This document shows, one piece after another, positions 42,369 through 50,790 of a DNA stretch of 64,000 nt. The translations under genes were made by a program, and so were the position numbers. This stretch comes from Paenimyroides tangerinum (lineage in GTDB: Bacteria > Bacteroidota > Bacteroidia > Flavobacteriales > Flavobacteriaceae): the NCBI RefSeq assembly GCF_003865405.1, contig NZ_RQVQ01000013.1:28804-92803 (forward strand). The letters run 5' to 3'. The notes under the pieces were generated by a model, which was not told the DNA's origin, did no database searches, and worked only from the letters and a program-made list of their open reading frames with translations. Position 1 is the stretch's first letter. Each line of letters starts with the position of its first letter.

Positions 42369-44101
42369 ATGGAACAATTTATAGTATCTGCGCGAAAATA
42401 TCGTCCGCAAACATTCAAAGATGTTGTCGGACAACAGACCATTACCAATACATTAGTTAATGCGATTGATAATAATCATTTGGCGCAAGCTTTATTATTT
42501 ACTGGACCAAGAGGAGTTGGTAAAACAACTTGTGCACGTATTTTAGCACGAAAAATTAATCAGGAAGGTTACGATGACCCGAATGAAGATTTTGCTTTCA
42601 ATGTTTTTGAATTAGATGCTGCTTCAAATAATTCGGTTGATGATATACGAAATCTGATTGACCAAGTAAGAATACCACCTCAAACCGGAAAATATAAAGT
42701 TTATATTATCGATGAGGTTCACATGCTTTCATCGGCGGCTTTCAATGCTTTCCTGAAAACTTTGGAGGAACCACCAAAACATGCGATTTTTATTTTAGCT
42801 ACGACAGAAAAACATAAGATTATTCCAACGATTTTATCTCGCTGTCAGATTTTTGATTTTAAACGAATTACAATTGCTGATGCAAAAGACCACTTAGCTG
42901 AGGTTGCTCGTAGTCAAAATATTTCTTATGAAGAAGATGCATTACAAATCATTGCTCAAAAAGCTGATGGTGCAATGCGTGATGCTTTATCAATTTTTGA
43001 CCGTGTGGTTTCATATTGTGGAAATAATTTGACGCGTCAAGCTGTTGCTGAAAATTTAAACGTTTTAGATTTCGATTATTATTTACGAATCACGGATATG
43101 ATTATTGTAAATGATATTCCAAATTTACTTTTGGCTTATAATGACATATTAGCAAAAGGGTTTGATGGACAACATTTTGTTGCTGGTTTGGCTTCTCATT
43201 TTAGAAATTTGATGGTTTGTAAAAATCCCGAAACTTTGAATTTATTAGAAGTGAGTGATGAAAATAAACAATTATTTTTAGTTCAAGCTCAGAAACTTCC
43301 AATTTCATTATTGATAGCTGGAATTAATTTGGCGAATGATTGTGATTTAAAATTCAAAACCAGTCAAAATCAACGTTTAATGGTTGAGTTATGTTTGATG
43401 CAATTAGCATCTTTGACTCAAATGGATGAAAAAAAAAATCTAATCGGTTCATAATTTCACCAAGTTTTTTTGCATTGAAACCTGTTATTTCGACAGAAAA
43501 TGAGAATATCGTTTCTGAATCAAATACTGATTTTAATCAAAAAGTTGAAGAAAATAACTCAAATTCAACAACTGAAGATAAATCTGAAGAAGAGATTCAA
43601 ACACAAAAGATAGTTCTGAATACACAAAATAATGAATATGCCGTTTCCGCTTTATCATTAAAAAGTATTAAACGAAAAAAAGAATTAGAAGCTTCATTAA
43701 GTAAGGCAACCGTTAATCCGGAAGATTTGCCAAAAGAAGATTTTACTTTCGAAGAAATGATTGAACATTGGGATTTCATTGCTGATCGTTTCTATAAAAC
43801 GGGTCGTATGTTGATGTATTCAACGATGAAAATGTCAGTTCCTCAATTGAATGGACATGTCATAAATATCGAACTTCCGAATGAAGGTTCCAAAATCAGT
43901 TTTGATGAAAATAAATATGATTTAGTAAATTATTTACGAAAGAAATTAAATAATTATGGAATCGAAATTCACATCGAAGTAAATGAAGAAATAAAAATTA
44001 AAAAAGCTTTTACGATTGAAGATAAATACAACCATTTATTAGAGAAAAATCCAGATTTGGAACTTCTAGTAAAAACCTTTGATTTGAATTTAAAACAATA
44101 A
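42369..44101 (+). CDS. dnaX: DNA polymerase III gamma/tau subunit, two frames joined by a -1 shift
   Basis: The clamp-loader ATPase. Frame 0 (42369-43454) gives a 361-residue gamma-like product: Walker A GPRGVGKT (residues 46-53), DEVH (115-118), and SRC-type LSRCQIFDFK. The zinc cysteines of E. coli DnaX (between residues 60 and 80) are absent. Frame 0 ends with TAA just past domain III. A run of ten A (43429-43438) precedes that stop. A -1 shift there joins SNRFIISPSFFALKPVIS and 200 more residues to give a ~577-residue tau-like protein (to 44101). Programmed slippage is likely; a homopolymer error is the alternative. Confidence 0.85.
43428..43439 (+). promoter_or_regulatory. dnaX: Slippery A10 run in dnaX (candidate programmed frameshift)
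   Basis: The sequence G-A10-T contains the heptamer A AAA AAA in the right phase for -1 slippage. I see no upstream Shine-Dalgarno-like stimulator and only a weak 4-bp downstream pairing, so transcriptional slippage as in Thermus dnaX fits better than ribosomal shifting. Confidence 0.6.
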
Positions 44102-44144
44102 AAAAACAGCCTCGAAATATTTATAGTTCAAGGCTGTTTTTTTA
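44101..44144. terminator. Bidirectional intrinsic terminator
   Basis: AAAAACAGCCT / AGGCTGTTTTT stem between the convergent dnaX and DUF4252 genes, T- and A-runs on both sides. Confidence 0.88.
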
Positions 44145-44663
44145 TTTTGACATTTTATTTAAAGAATTTCCAACCGGAAGTTTCATTTTGTTTGTAACCA
44201 AACTCAGTTCGTTTAGGCTAAAACTTCCTTTTAATGAAAGAATAATTGTTTCGTTCCCGCTTACAAACATTAATAATTCTTTGATACTTTCTTTTGTTGA
44301 ATTTGGGTCAACGTAAAAAATGGTTGTGGAGCCGTTTTCAGAAAGAGTCATTAATTCGTTCATAGAATTTGTTTTTACATAACTCACAACATAGGTTTTC
44401 ATCTTGCCAGATGAAGTTATGTTTTTAGTAGAAATAAGCTTTAAATCATCTAGTTTCTTAATTAGATTTAAATACGCTTGATTTTCTTTGTCATTCATGT
44501 CCATTTTAACATTGGACATCATTTGAAACATTTTTTTGTTCACCGCAACCGTTTCAACATTGGGTTGATTTTTAAATGATTCAATTAAATCTTGAGCGTT
44601 ACTCGTGATTGAAAATCCAATACAAGCAACTGATAAGCATAAGTATCTTAGTATTGTTTTCAT
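44142..44663 (-). CDS. DUF4252 family exported protein
   Basis: A 173-residue protein with a signal peptide (MKTILRYLCLSVACIGFSITSNAQ, cleaved after NAQ region). It matches DUF4252: FKNQPNVETVAVNKKMFQMM near the mature start, then LNLIKKLDDLKLISTKN and the C-terminal ELLMFVSGNETIILSLKG, which includes the beta strands. These periplasmic proteins commonly sit next to ECF sigma-factor genes in Bacteroidota; no sigma factor is present here. The small membrane gene lies 4 bp upstream and is probably co-transcribed. Confidence 0.85.
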   Translation of the reverse strand: MKTILRYLCLSVACIGFSITSNAQDLIESFKNQPNVETVAVNKKMFQMMSNVKMDMNDKENQAYLNLIKKLDDLKLISTKNITSSGKMKTYVVSYVKTNSMNELMTLSENGSTTIFYVDPNSTKESIKELLMFVSGNETIILSLKGSFSLNELSLVTNKMKLPVGNSLNKMSK

Positions 44664-44667
44664 AATT

Positions 44668-44919
44668 TTAGTTTTTTATTGAATTTATTTTTTCTAACGA
44701 ATAAATTCCTTTATTGATTTTAGAAGAAACATCAAACAAGATTTCTTTTGTTTCAAGATAAGCTTGTTCTGGAGTTTCAAATGTTTCAGGTTCAGTTTGC
44801 TCAAGTTTAGATTCCTTACTCATAACCCAATCAAAAATCAAAACACTTGAAATTAATACCAATCCTAAAAAGATTAACATAAGAATAAAATTTCTTCTGT
44901 CGTTATTTTCCTTAGCCAT
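44668..44919 (-). CDS. Small single-span membrane protein
   Basis: An 83-residue protein with one membrane helix (residues ~10-30, FILMLIFLGLVLISSVLIFD) preceded by a basic segment (MAKENNDRRN), so the C-terminal 50 residues probably face the periplasm. No family recognised. It is 4 bp upstream of the DUF4252 gene. In related genomes a small membrane protein often occupies this position between a sigma factor and DUF4252, so a regulatory role is possible but unproven. Confidence 0.65.
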   Translation of the reverse strand: MAKENNDRRNFILMLIFLGLVLISSVLIFDWVMSKESKLEQTEPETFETPEQAYLETKEILFDVSSKINKGIYSLEKINSIKN

Positions 44920-44942
44920 TTTAATAGTTTTTGTAAATATAA

Positions 44943-44981
44943 GATAAAAAAAAGAAAGCTTCTCATTTTTTAGAGAAGCTT
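44943..44981 (-). terminator. Intrinsic terminator of the carotenoid operon
   Basis: Perfect 9-bp stem AAGCTTCTC / GAGAAGCTT, minus-strand T-run. It lies 4 bp past the crtYcd stop. Confidence 0.88.
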
Positions 44982-44985
44982 AGAA

Positions 44986-45678
44986 TTAATTTACTTGTTT
45001 TATTTTAGCAAGATAGTTGAAAAGTAATAAGTTTAAAGCAATCATATTATATCCGTAAACCGCATCTTCAAGAGGAACGGTTAAAATTCGAATTCCCATA
45101 AAATCTTTGGGGTTGTAGTTCACAATCGGGCTTTCTAAACCTGTTCCTGTTAAAACTCCATTTACAATAAAAAAAGGTAACATTAGAATTCCATAAACTA
45201 CAGCTAGGTTTCCAATCCAATTTACTTTTATGACAAATTTTAATATGACCATTAATAATGCACACGAAAAAAATGTTACAAAAGTATAAATTTGTTCTGT
45301 ATTCATTGAAGCAACTGTAATACAGAAAGCAACACAAAATAACGTAAAAATATCTTCTATTTTTTTATTCCAACTAAGATTAAAGAATTTATTTAAACAA
45401 TAATAGGTGTAAATACACGCAAAGGGAATACAAAGAAAAAATAAAATTTCTTCGATGGGTAAATTATATATTTTAAATCCTAAAACATAATCGTAATTAA
45501 ACCACCAAACGCCCATTTTAGTAAATATGGCATCTCCGATGATAAATGGTATTGATACTATTATTGCTGAAATAATAAACGGTTTAAAGTATAAATTAAA
45601 TTGGATTTTATGATGATATGAAAAAATAAAACAGATTATAATCGATAAAAAATTAACAAGTAAATAAGTGTACATCAT
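44986..45678 (-). CDS. crtYcd: Lycopene beta-cyclase, CrtYcd type
   Basis: A 230-residue membrane protein with six to seven hydrophobic helices forming two CrtY-short-form repeats. The first repeat ends in LPIEEILFFLCIPFAC (PxEE motif) and the second in VPLEDAVYGYN (PxED motif), the acidic motifs thought to be catalytic. It closes the ends of lycopene to beta-carotene. In actinobacteria and archaea these halves are CrtYc and CrtYd; here they are fused, as in other flavobacteria. Its start overlaps the crtZ stop by four bases (ATGA). Confidence 0.92.
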   Translation of the reverse strand: MMYTYLLVNFLSIIICFIFSYHHKIQFNLYFKPFIISAIIVSIPFIIGDAIFTKMGVWWFNYDYVLGFKIYNLPIEEILFFLCIPFACIYTYYCLNKFFNLSWNKKIEDIFTLFCVAFCITVASMNTEQIYTFVTFFSCALLMVILKFVIKVNWIGNLAVVYGILMLPFFIVNGVLTGTGLESPIVNYNPKDFMGIRILTVPLEDAVYGYNMIALNLLLFNYLAKIKQVN

Positions 45679-46136
45679 GATTTAATTTTTTTATAATGTT
45701 TGAAATATTTAAAAGGGACATATAAAAAACCAAAACATTCACCTTTTTCTTTTGTAATATGCTTATGATGTTGTTTATGTGCTCTACGAATACCAAGTAA
45801 ATAAATGTTTTTGGTATTTCTTAAAAATTTAAAACGTTGGTGAATATATATATCATGTACAAAAAAATATGCCCAACCATAAAACGTAATTCCAAGTCCG
45901 ATATAAAAAATGTAATTAAAATTGTTTTGAGAGCCTAGATACATTAATGCAATTGCAGGTATGGCAAATATGATAAAAAAATAGTCGTTTTTTTCAAACG
46001 GACCATCTGTAGAATGATCGTGGTGGTCTTTATGTAAATACCATAAAAAACCGTGCATAACATATTTATGAATCAACCATGTTAATCCTTCCATTAGAAA
46101 AAAAGTCACAAAAACAATGAATATATTTGTTATCAT
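45675..46136 (-). CDS. crtZ: Beta-carotene hydroxylase CrtZ
   Basis: A 153-residue di-iron membrane hydroxylase. The four histidine motifs are HKYVMHG, HKDHHDHS, FVHDIYIHQRF and RRAHKQHHKH, in the usual CrtZ spacing, between hydrophobic helices. It adds 3- and 3'-hydroxyl groups to beta-carotene, giving zeaxanthin, the usual yellow pigment of flavobacteria. Four-base overlap with crtYcd and a zero-gap junction with the upstream gene indicate a tightly coupled operon. Confidence 0.95.
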   Translation of the reverse strand: MITNIFIVFVTFFLMEGLTWLIHKYVMHGFLWYLHKDHHDHSTDGPFEKNDYFFIIFAIPAIALMYLGSQNNFNYIFYIGLGITFYGWAYFFVHDIYIHQRFKFLRNTKNIYLLGIRRAHKQHHKHITKEKGECFGFLYVPFKYFKHYKKIKS

Positions 46137-46601
46137 TTAATTAGAATTTTCAGCATTAATTATTAATTCGTTTACCATTTTGAGTAGTTGATTAGATTGA
46201 ATTTTATCTTTATGTTCTTTGATAATGATTAGATCAGACTTTATGTTTTGATCGTAATTTAAAATTTTGGGAACATTAGCTTGAATTGATAATCTTAAAA
46301 AACGTAGCTCAACATTCTTCGGATCTTGTTTGATTGCATTTTCGAGTTCGATTTTTCCTTTTTTAAAAGTACTTAACTTATCCATCGGATTCCATATGTG
46401 ATTAGCCCAAATGACTAAATAGGCTCCGTAATAACCTTTCTCTATCGTATTTAAGTTTTGTTTACTTAAAAAAGTAATCATATCATAACAAATTTGTTTA
46501 TCGTTTAATGCTTTTGGATAATTTGAACGTAATTCAATCAAATTATTTATTTGTAATGATAAGAATATTAGAGCGAAATTTAATATACCGTTTAGTTTTA
46601 T
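46137..46601 (-). CDS. Carotenoid-cluster exported protein of unknown function, probable AUA start
   Basis: The frame contains a 154-residue protein if read from ATA at 46601-46599. That gives IKLNGILNFALIFLSLQINN, a signal-peptide-like start, followed by LRSNYPKALNDKQICYDMIT and KNVELRFLRLSIQANVPKIL. The only standard start codon, TTG at 46541, would delete the hydrophobic segment. The ATA overlaps the crtB stop as ATAA, mirroring the ATGA overlaps in this operon. I recall related small helical secreted proteins in other flavobacterial carotenoid clusters; their role is unknown. A mutated start (ATG to ATA) is the alternative. Confidence 0.6.
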   Translation of the reverse strand: MKLNGILNFALIFLSLQINNLIELRSNYPKALNDKQICYDMITFLSKQNLNTIEKGYYGAYLVIWANHIWNPMDKLSTFKKGKIELENAIKQDPKNVELRFLRLSIQANVPKILNYDQNIKSDLIIIKEHKDKIQSNQLLKMVNELIINAENSN

Positions 46602-47434
46602 ATTCCTGTAAATTTAAATTGTAAATAACTACCCATCATCAATGATATCTTTTTTGAATTGTTAATTCTAATGCGTTCATTTAGAATCTGATGTGCAGAT
46701 GTTTTTTTGATTTTATTAAATAATGAAACGTAATATCTGTAAGCCAAATAAACACCAAATTTAGATGAGTTTGGTAATTTTTTAATTCCGATTAAAGCTT
46801 CTTTAAATTCTTCCTCTATATCTTTTTCAATATCTCTTTTCACATTTTGATTAAATACGTTCATGTCTAGATTTGGAAAATAGGTTCTACCTAAAACTTG
46901 ATAATCGTCTTTTAAATCTCTTAAGAAATTTATTTTTTGGAAAGCAGAGCCTAATTTCATTGCAAAAGGTTTTAAATCGTCATATTGTTTTTTATCTCCA
47001 TGAACAAAAACTTGTAAACACATTAAACCAACAACTTCAGCAGAACCAAGAATATATTGTTTGTATTGATTGGAATCGTAGATAATGTCTTGTAAATCCA
47101 TTTCCATACTTTTTAAGAATGTATCTACCAAATTCCAATCTATTTTATATTTATTCACGACTTCCTGAAAGGCATGTATGATAGGATTTATGGAAATTTT
47201 ATGTTCGATTGCGTAAATAGTTTCTTCGCGTAAATTTTTTAATAATCGCTCTTTATCGAAACCATGAAAGCTATCTACAATTTCGTCAGCCAAGCGAACA
47301 AAACCATAAATTGAATAAATAGCGGGTCTAATTATTGGTTTTAATGCCAAAATTCCTAAAGAAAAACTCGTACTGTATTTCTTAGTTGTTTCTTCACATA
47401 TTTTTACAGATAATTCATCAAATAATATTTTCAT
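46598..47434 (-). CDS. crtB: Phytoene synthase CrtB
   Basis: A 278-residue prenyltransferase of the squalene/phytoene synthase fold. Asp-rich metal motifs are FVRLADEIVDSFHG (DEIVD, about residues 50-54) and NFLRDLKDDYQVLGRTYFP (about 173-191), with STSFSLGILAL near the start. It condenses two geranylgeranyl diphosphates to phytoene, the first committed carotenoid step. GGPP synthase (CrtE) is not in this window. The gene is 54 bp downstream of crtI in the same operon. Confidence 0.94.
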   Translation of the reverse strand: MKILFDELSVKICEETTKKYSTSFSLGILALKPIIRPAIYSIYGFVRLADEIVDSFHGFDKERLLKNLREETIYAIEHKISINPIIHAFQEVVNKYKIDWNLVDTFLKSMEMDLQDIIYDSNQYKQYILGSAEVVGLMCLQVFVHGDKKQYDDLKPFAMKLGSAFQKINFLRDLKDDYQVLGRTYFPNLDMNVFNQNVKRDIEKDIEEEFKEALIGIKKLPNSSKFGVYLAYRYYVSLFNKIKKTSAHQILNERIRINNSKKISLMMGSYLQFKFTGI

Positions 47435-47488
47435 AAATTGGAGTTTTTGACTTTAATTAGTTTTTCTTAGCAATTTTAAAGACTGATT

Positions 47489-48970
47489 TTAAAGTATTTT
47501 TAAAATTTCTGTTGCTGCAATTTTTCCAGAGATTAAAGAAGGAGGTACGCCTGGACCAGGAACAGTTAATTGTCCAGTGTAAAATATATTTTTTACCTTC
47601 TTGTTTTGTATAGATGGTTTTAGAACAGCCGTTTGAGATAAAGTGTTTGCTAAACCATAAGCATTTCCTTTGTAAGCATGATAATCAGTAATAAAATCAT
47701 TAAGGCAATAACTTCTTTTATAATCTATTTTAGACTTCAGATTTGTTGTTTTTGTGTGTTTTTCTAAGCGTTCAATCATCTCTACGAAATACTTTTCACG
47801 TTCTTCTTCGCTATCAATAATTCCTGTTGCAATCGGCATTAATAAAAAGACATTTTCATGATTTTCTGGTGCAATTGTATTATCTGTCTTTGATGGACAA
47901 CAAGTGTAAAAAAGTGGTTTTGTTGGCCATTTTTTATCTTCATAAATTTCAAATGCATGATTATTTAAATCGTTCTCAAAGAATAAAGTATGATGTTTTA
48001 AATTTGGAATACGTTCGTTAAAACCTAAATAAAAAATTAAACAAGAAGGCGCAAAAGTTTTTTTCTCCCAATATGATGAAGCGTAATTTGTGTATTGTGG
48101 TTCAAGCAATTTACTTTCTGTAAAAGCATAATCAGACGATGCTATAATTCCATCAAATGCAATGGATTTATTGTTAATTGAAATGCTTTTTGCTCTGTCA
48201 TTTTCTATGTTAATCTTTTCAATTGGCTTATTAAAATGAAAATTAACGCCTAAGTTTTTTGCTACTTGATACATTCCGTCTATAATTTTAGAGAAACCTC
48301 CTAACGGATACCAAGTTCCTAATTTATATCCGCCGTAATTCATTAAACTATACAACGCTGGAATATCTTTAGGCATAGCTCCTAAAAATATTACGGGAAA
48401 TTCCATTAAAGCTCTCAGTTTTTCATTTTTGAAATATTGACCAACAAAATCTTTAAAATTTTTTAATAAATCTAGTTTAATCGCACTTTTGGCAATCTTT
48501 AAAGACACAAATTCAAACCAAGAATGGCAAGGTTTCTGAACAAAATCTTGCATACCAACTTCGTATTTATATTTTGCATCTTCCATAAAAAGATCCAGTT
48601 GATTACCAGCTCCTTTTTCTATTGATTCAAATAGTTTTTTTAAATCGTTATATTCTGCAGGAATACTTATGATTTCATCTTCAAAAACCATTTCAAATTG
48701 AGGATTTAATTCAATTAATTGATAAAAATCTGATGTTTTGTAATTAAAATCTCTAAAAAAGTTTTCTATAATATCTGGCATCCAATACCAACTTGGTCCC
48801 ATATCAAAGGTATAACCATTTTCAGTTGAGAATTTCCTTGCTCTGCCGCCAGCACTTTCATTTTTTTCGAAAACGTGAACTTCATGACCAGCTTTAGCTG
48901 CATAACAAGCTGCAGATATTCCTGAAAATCCAGCTCCAATTATTGCAATTCTATGTTTTATTTTGGTCAT
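47489..48970 (-). CDS. crtI: Phytoene desaturase CrtI
   Basis: A 493-residue FAD enzyme that desaturates phytoene to lycopene. The N-terminal Rossmann motif is IAIIGAGFSGISAACYAAKA with the acidic residue in VHVFEKNESAGGRARKF. The C-terminal carotenoid-desaturase signature is FYTGQLTVPGPGVPPSLISG. Length matches bacterial CrtI (about 490-500). It overlaps the end of the marR gene by 20 bases, so translation is coupled to the regulator. Confidence 0.95.
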   Translation of the reverse strand: MTKIKHRIAIIGAGFSGISAACYAAKAGHEVHVFEKNESAGGRARKFSTENGYTFDMGPSWYWMPDIIENFFRDFNYKTSDFYQLIELNPQFEMVFEDEIISIPAEYNDLKKLFESIEKGAGNQLDLFMEDAKYKYEVGMQDFVQKPCHSWFEFVSLKIAKSAIKLDLLKNFKDFVGQYFKNEKLRALMEFPVIFLGAMPKDIPALYSLMNYGGYKLGTWYPLGGFSKIIDGMYQVAKNLGVNFHFNKPIEKINIENDRAKSISINNKSIAFDGIIASSDYAFTESKLLEPQYTNYASSYWEKKTFAPSCLIFYLGFNERIPNLKHHTLFFENDLNNHAFEIYEDKKWPTKPLFYTCCPSKTDNTIAPENHENVFLLMPIATGIIDSEEEREKYFVEMIERLEKHTKTTNLKSKIDYKRSYCLNDFITDYHAYKGNAYGLANTLSQTAVLKPSIQNKKVKNIFYTGQLTVPGPGVPPSLISGKIAATEILKIL

Positions 48971-49619
48971 TTTTTAAATACTTATTTGTTACGTTTTCTA
49001 ATAAATCTTCAGTAGTTTGATTTTCAAAATATATTTTATTATGAAACTTATCTAATTTGTCTAATAGATAAATAAGTTGCATTTTTTCTTGATAATCCAA
49101 ATCTCCAGCAACAATATTTGTGGCTTTACGAATTTTTTGCATTGATAATTCTAAATATTCTTTGCCTTTTGTTGTAATCTGAATTAAGTGGCTTCTTTTG
49201 TCTTCAGTAGATGATTTTTGTTCAATCCATTCGTTCTTTAATAATCGATTTATGATTTGAATCCCAGTTGCTTTATCTTGCAAGTTTTTTTTGATTAATT
49301 GCATTTTAGACATACTTCCTAGTGCTTTTAAATTTATCAAATAGATAAAATCTTCTTGTGAAGCAAAATCAGATCCTTGTAAAATAGATTTGGAATAAAA
49401 TTTCGCATATCTATTCATACTTATAATTAAAGTGTTAATTATACTTTCAGGACTTCTTCCATTTTCTTTTCCTTCCCAATCTGGTTCCGAAATATCTTCT
49501 TTGTATTTATTTTGAGCTATCCATTTGATGAAATCATCTATCGAAGCATTTTTTTTTGTCGTGTCTAATTCAAATTCTTCTGTTATCTTAAGAATTTCAA
49601 TTACAAGATTATAATTCAT
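48951..49619 (-). CDS. MarR family regulator of the carotenoid operon
   Basis: A 222-residue protein, longer than typical MarR (about 145) because of an N-terminal extension of about 60 residues (LEFELDTTKK...YKEDISEPDWEGKENG). The winged-helix core includes LINLKALGSMSKMQLIKKNL, GIQIINRLLKNEWIEQKSS and the wing motif TEDKRSHLIQIT. First gene of the crt operon and overlapping crtI, so it probably controls pigment synthesis and itself. An inverted repeat at the promoter is a candidate site. The effector is unknown. Confidence 0.88.
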   Translation of the reverse strand: MNYNLVIEILKITEEFELDTTKKNASIDDFIKWIAQNKYKEDISEPDWEGKENGRSPESIINTLIISMNRYAKFYSKSILQGSDFASQEDFIYLINLKALGSMSKMQLIKKNLQDKATGIQIINRLLKNEWIEQKSSTEDKRSHLIQITTKGKEYLELSMQKIRKATNIVAGDLDYQEKMQLIYLLDKLDKFHNKIYFENQTTEDLLENVTNKYLKNDQNKT

Positions 49620-49651
49620 TAAAATAGTGTTTTTGTAAACTAATTAAAGTT

Positions 49652-49659
49652 CAAATATA
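49652..49659 (-). promoter_or_regulatory. -7 promoter element TATATTTG of marR-crt operon
   Basis: Minus-strand TATATTTG matches TAnnTTTG, 32 bp before the marR start, flanked by copies of AAAATAGT. Confidence 0.6.
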
Positions 49660-49663
49660 CTAA

Positions 49664-49689
49664 AAAATAGTGTGTTTTAATACTATTTT
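49664..49689. promoter_or_regulatory. Candidate MarR operator, inverted repeat AAAATAGT-N10-ACTATTTT
   Basis: A perfect 8-bp inverted repeat covers the expected -33 region, and a third copy of AAAATAGT sits at 49621-49628 next to the start codon. Placement suits autorepression by the MarR protein; this is inference. Confidence 0.45.
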
Positions 49690-49705
49690 AATTTTTTGTA
49701 AAAAA

Positions 49706-49735
49706 AAAGAAAGTTTCGATTAAGAAACTTTCTTT
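49706..49735 (-). terminator. Intrinsic terminator after the B12 surface-protein gene
   Basis: Perfect 12-bp stem AAAGAAAGTTTC / GAAACTTTCTTT, loop GATTAA, minus-strand T-run. Confidence 0.9.
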
Positions 49736-49760
49736 GATTGTTTATTTAAGATTATGAAAT

Positions 49761-50789
49761 TTAGTTTTTATAAAATCCGTTTGTCCCGATTTCAGTTGTA
49801 AAGGTTTTTAATACATTTCCTGTTAAATCGTAAACAGTGACGATGCTGTTATCTGTAAATCCGTTTGCGTCCGAACTAAAAACTTTTCCGTCTATGACAT
49901 TAAAGCCGTATAAAGTTGACCAACTATTGTCGTTTACATTAAATATTGGAGAAGATGGAATACTGTTTAAATCTTTTGAAAGGGTATAAATTCCTGTTCC
50001 GTTTGTAAAATATAAATTGTTGTTATCCAATGTCAGATATCTTGAACTTTTTAAACTTACGTTTGAAATTGTTTTAGTTATCGCTTCATTTTCGATTTTT
50101 GAAATTTCAGTTTTATTTTCGTCTGAACCTAAAACAAAAACCATATTCGAATCCAATGTAATTCCGTTCATTGGGAGTTCAAAACTTAAATCTTTTGTGT
50201 TTGTGTCTGAAGATGAATTGATGATTTCAACTGTATTTGCTGAAGCATAAGAACTAGATTGTACATAAACGTAATTTGATGTTGCAACTAATTTTTCTGG
50301 CTGATTGTCTAATGATATTGATTTGATAAATGCATTTGTGTTTGCATTATAAACCGTAACCGTATTATCGTTTGCATTCGAAACATAAATTTTTCCGTTT
50401 GAAAAAGCTATGGCTCTTGGAGCATTTAAATTTGCGGTAATTTGGTTTACTTTCTTAAATGTATAACGATCAACAATCTCAATTGTACTTGAATTATTCA
50501 TTACAATATATGCCAAATCATTATTAAAAGCCATATATTGAGCGACATCACCTAAAGTTGTATTCGAGTTATTTGTTGCAAAAATCTTGTTATAAACTGT
50601 ACTTAAATCATTTTTGATAAAAGATATTTCTGCATTTGAACTTTGAAAATTACCTTCGTTTGTGATTAAAATTCCGTTGGCATACGGTTTTTCTACATTC
50701 GGAACTTCGGTGTTGTCAGAATTATCATCTACATTACTACATGAACTTACAAAAGCTAAAAGAGCTAATGATAAAATAATTTTTTTCAT
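49761..50789 (-). CDS. Surface lipoprotein with YncE/DUF5074-type beta-propeller
   Basis: A 342-residue lipoprotein (MKKIILSLALLAFVSSCSN, lipobox SSC at residue 17). The rest is a beta-propeller with repeats such as VEIVDRYTFKKVNQITANLN, GKIYVSNANDNTVTVYNANT and FKVNDNSW-type blades, typical of YncE/DUF5074 proteins. One base separates it from the TonB-dependent receptor, so it shares the cobalamin riboswitch control. It probably sits at the cell surface and helps capture cobalamin or a related corrinoid with the receptor; direct function is inferred. Confidence 0.82.
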   Translation of the reverse strand: MKKIILSLALLAFVSSCSNVDDNSDNTEVPNVEKPYANGILITNEGNFQSSNAEISFIKNDLSTVYNKIFATNNSNTTLGDVAQYMAFNNDLAYIVMNNSSTIEIVDRYTFKKVNQITANLNAPRAIAFSNGKIYVSNANDNTVTVYNANTNAFIKSISLDNQPEKLVATSNYVYVQSSSYASANTVEIINSSSDTNTKDLSFELPMNGITLDSNMVFVLGSDENKTEISKIENEAITKTISNVSLKSSRYLTLDNNNLYFTNGTGIYTLSKDLNSIPSSPIFNVNDNSWSTLYGFNVIDGKVFSSDANGFTDNSIVTVYDLTGNVLKTFTTEIGTNGFYKN

Positions 50790-50790
50790 A

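Noticed and set aside
45068..45337. Cysteine-rich minus-strand frame inside crtYcd
   Set aside because: Same strand as crtYcd but a different phase; the cysteines come from TGT/TGC codons produced by the shift.
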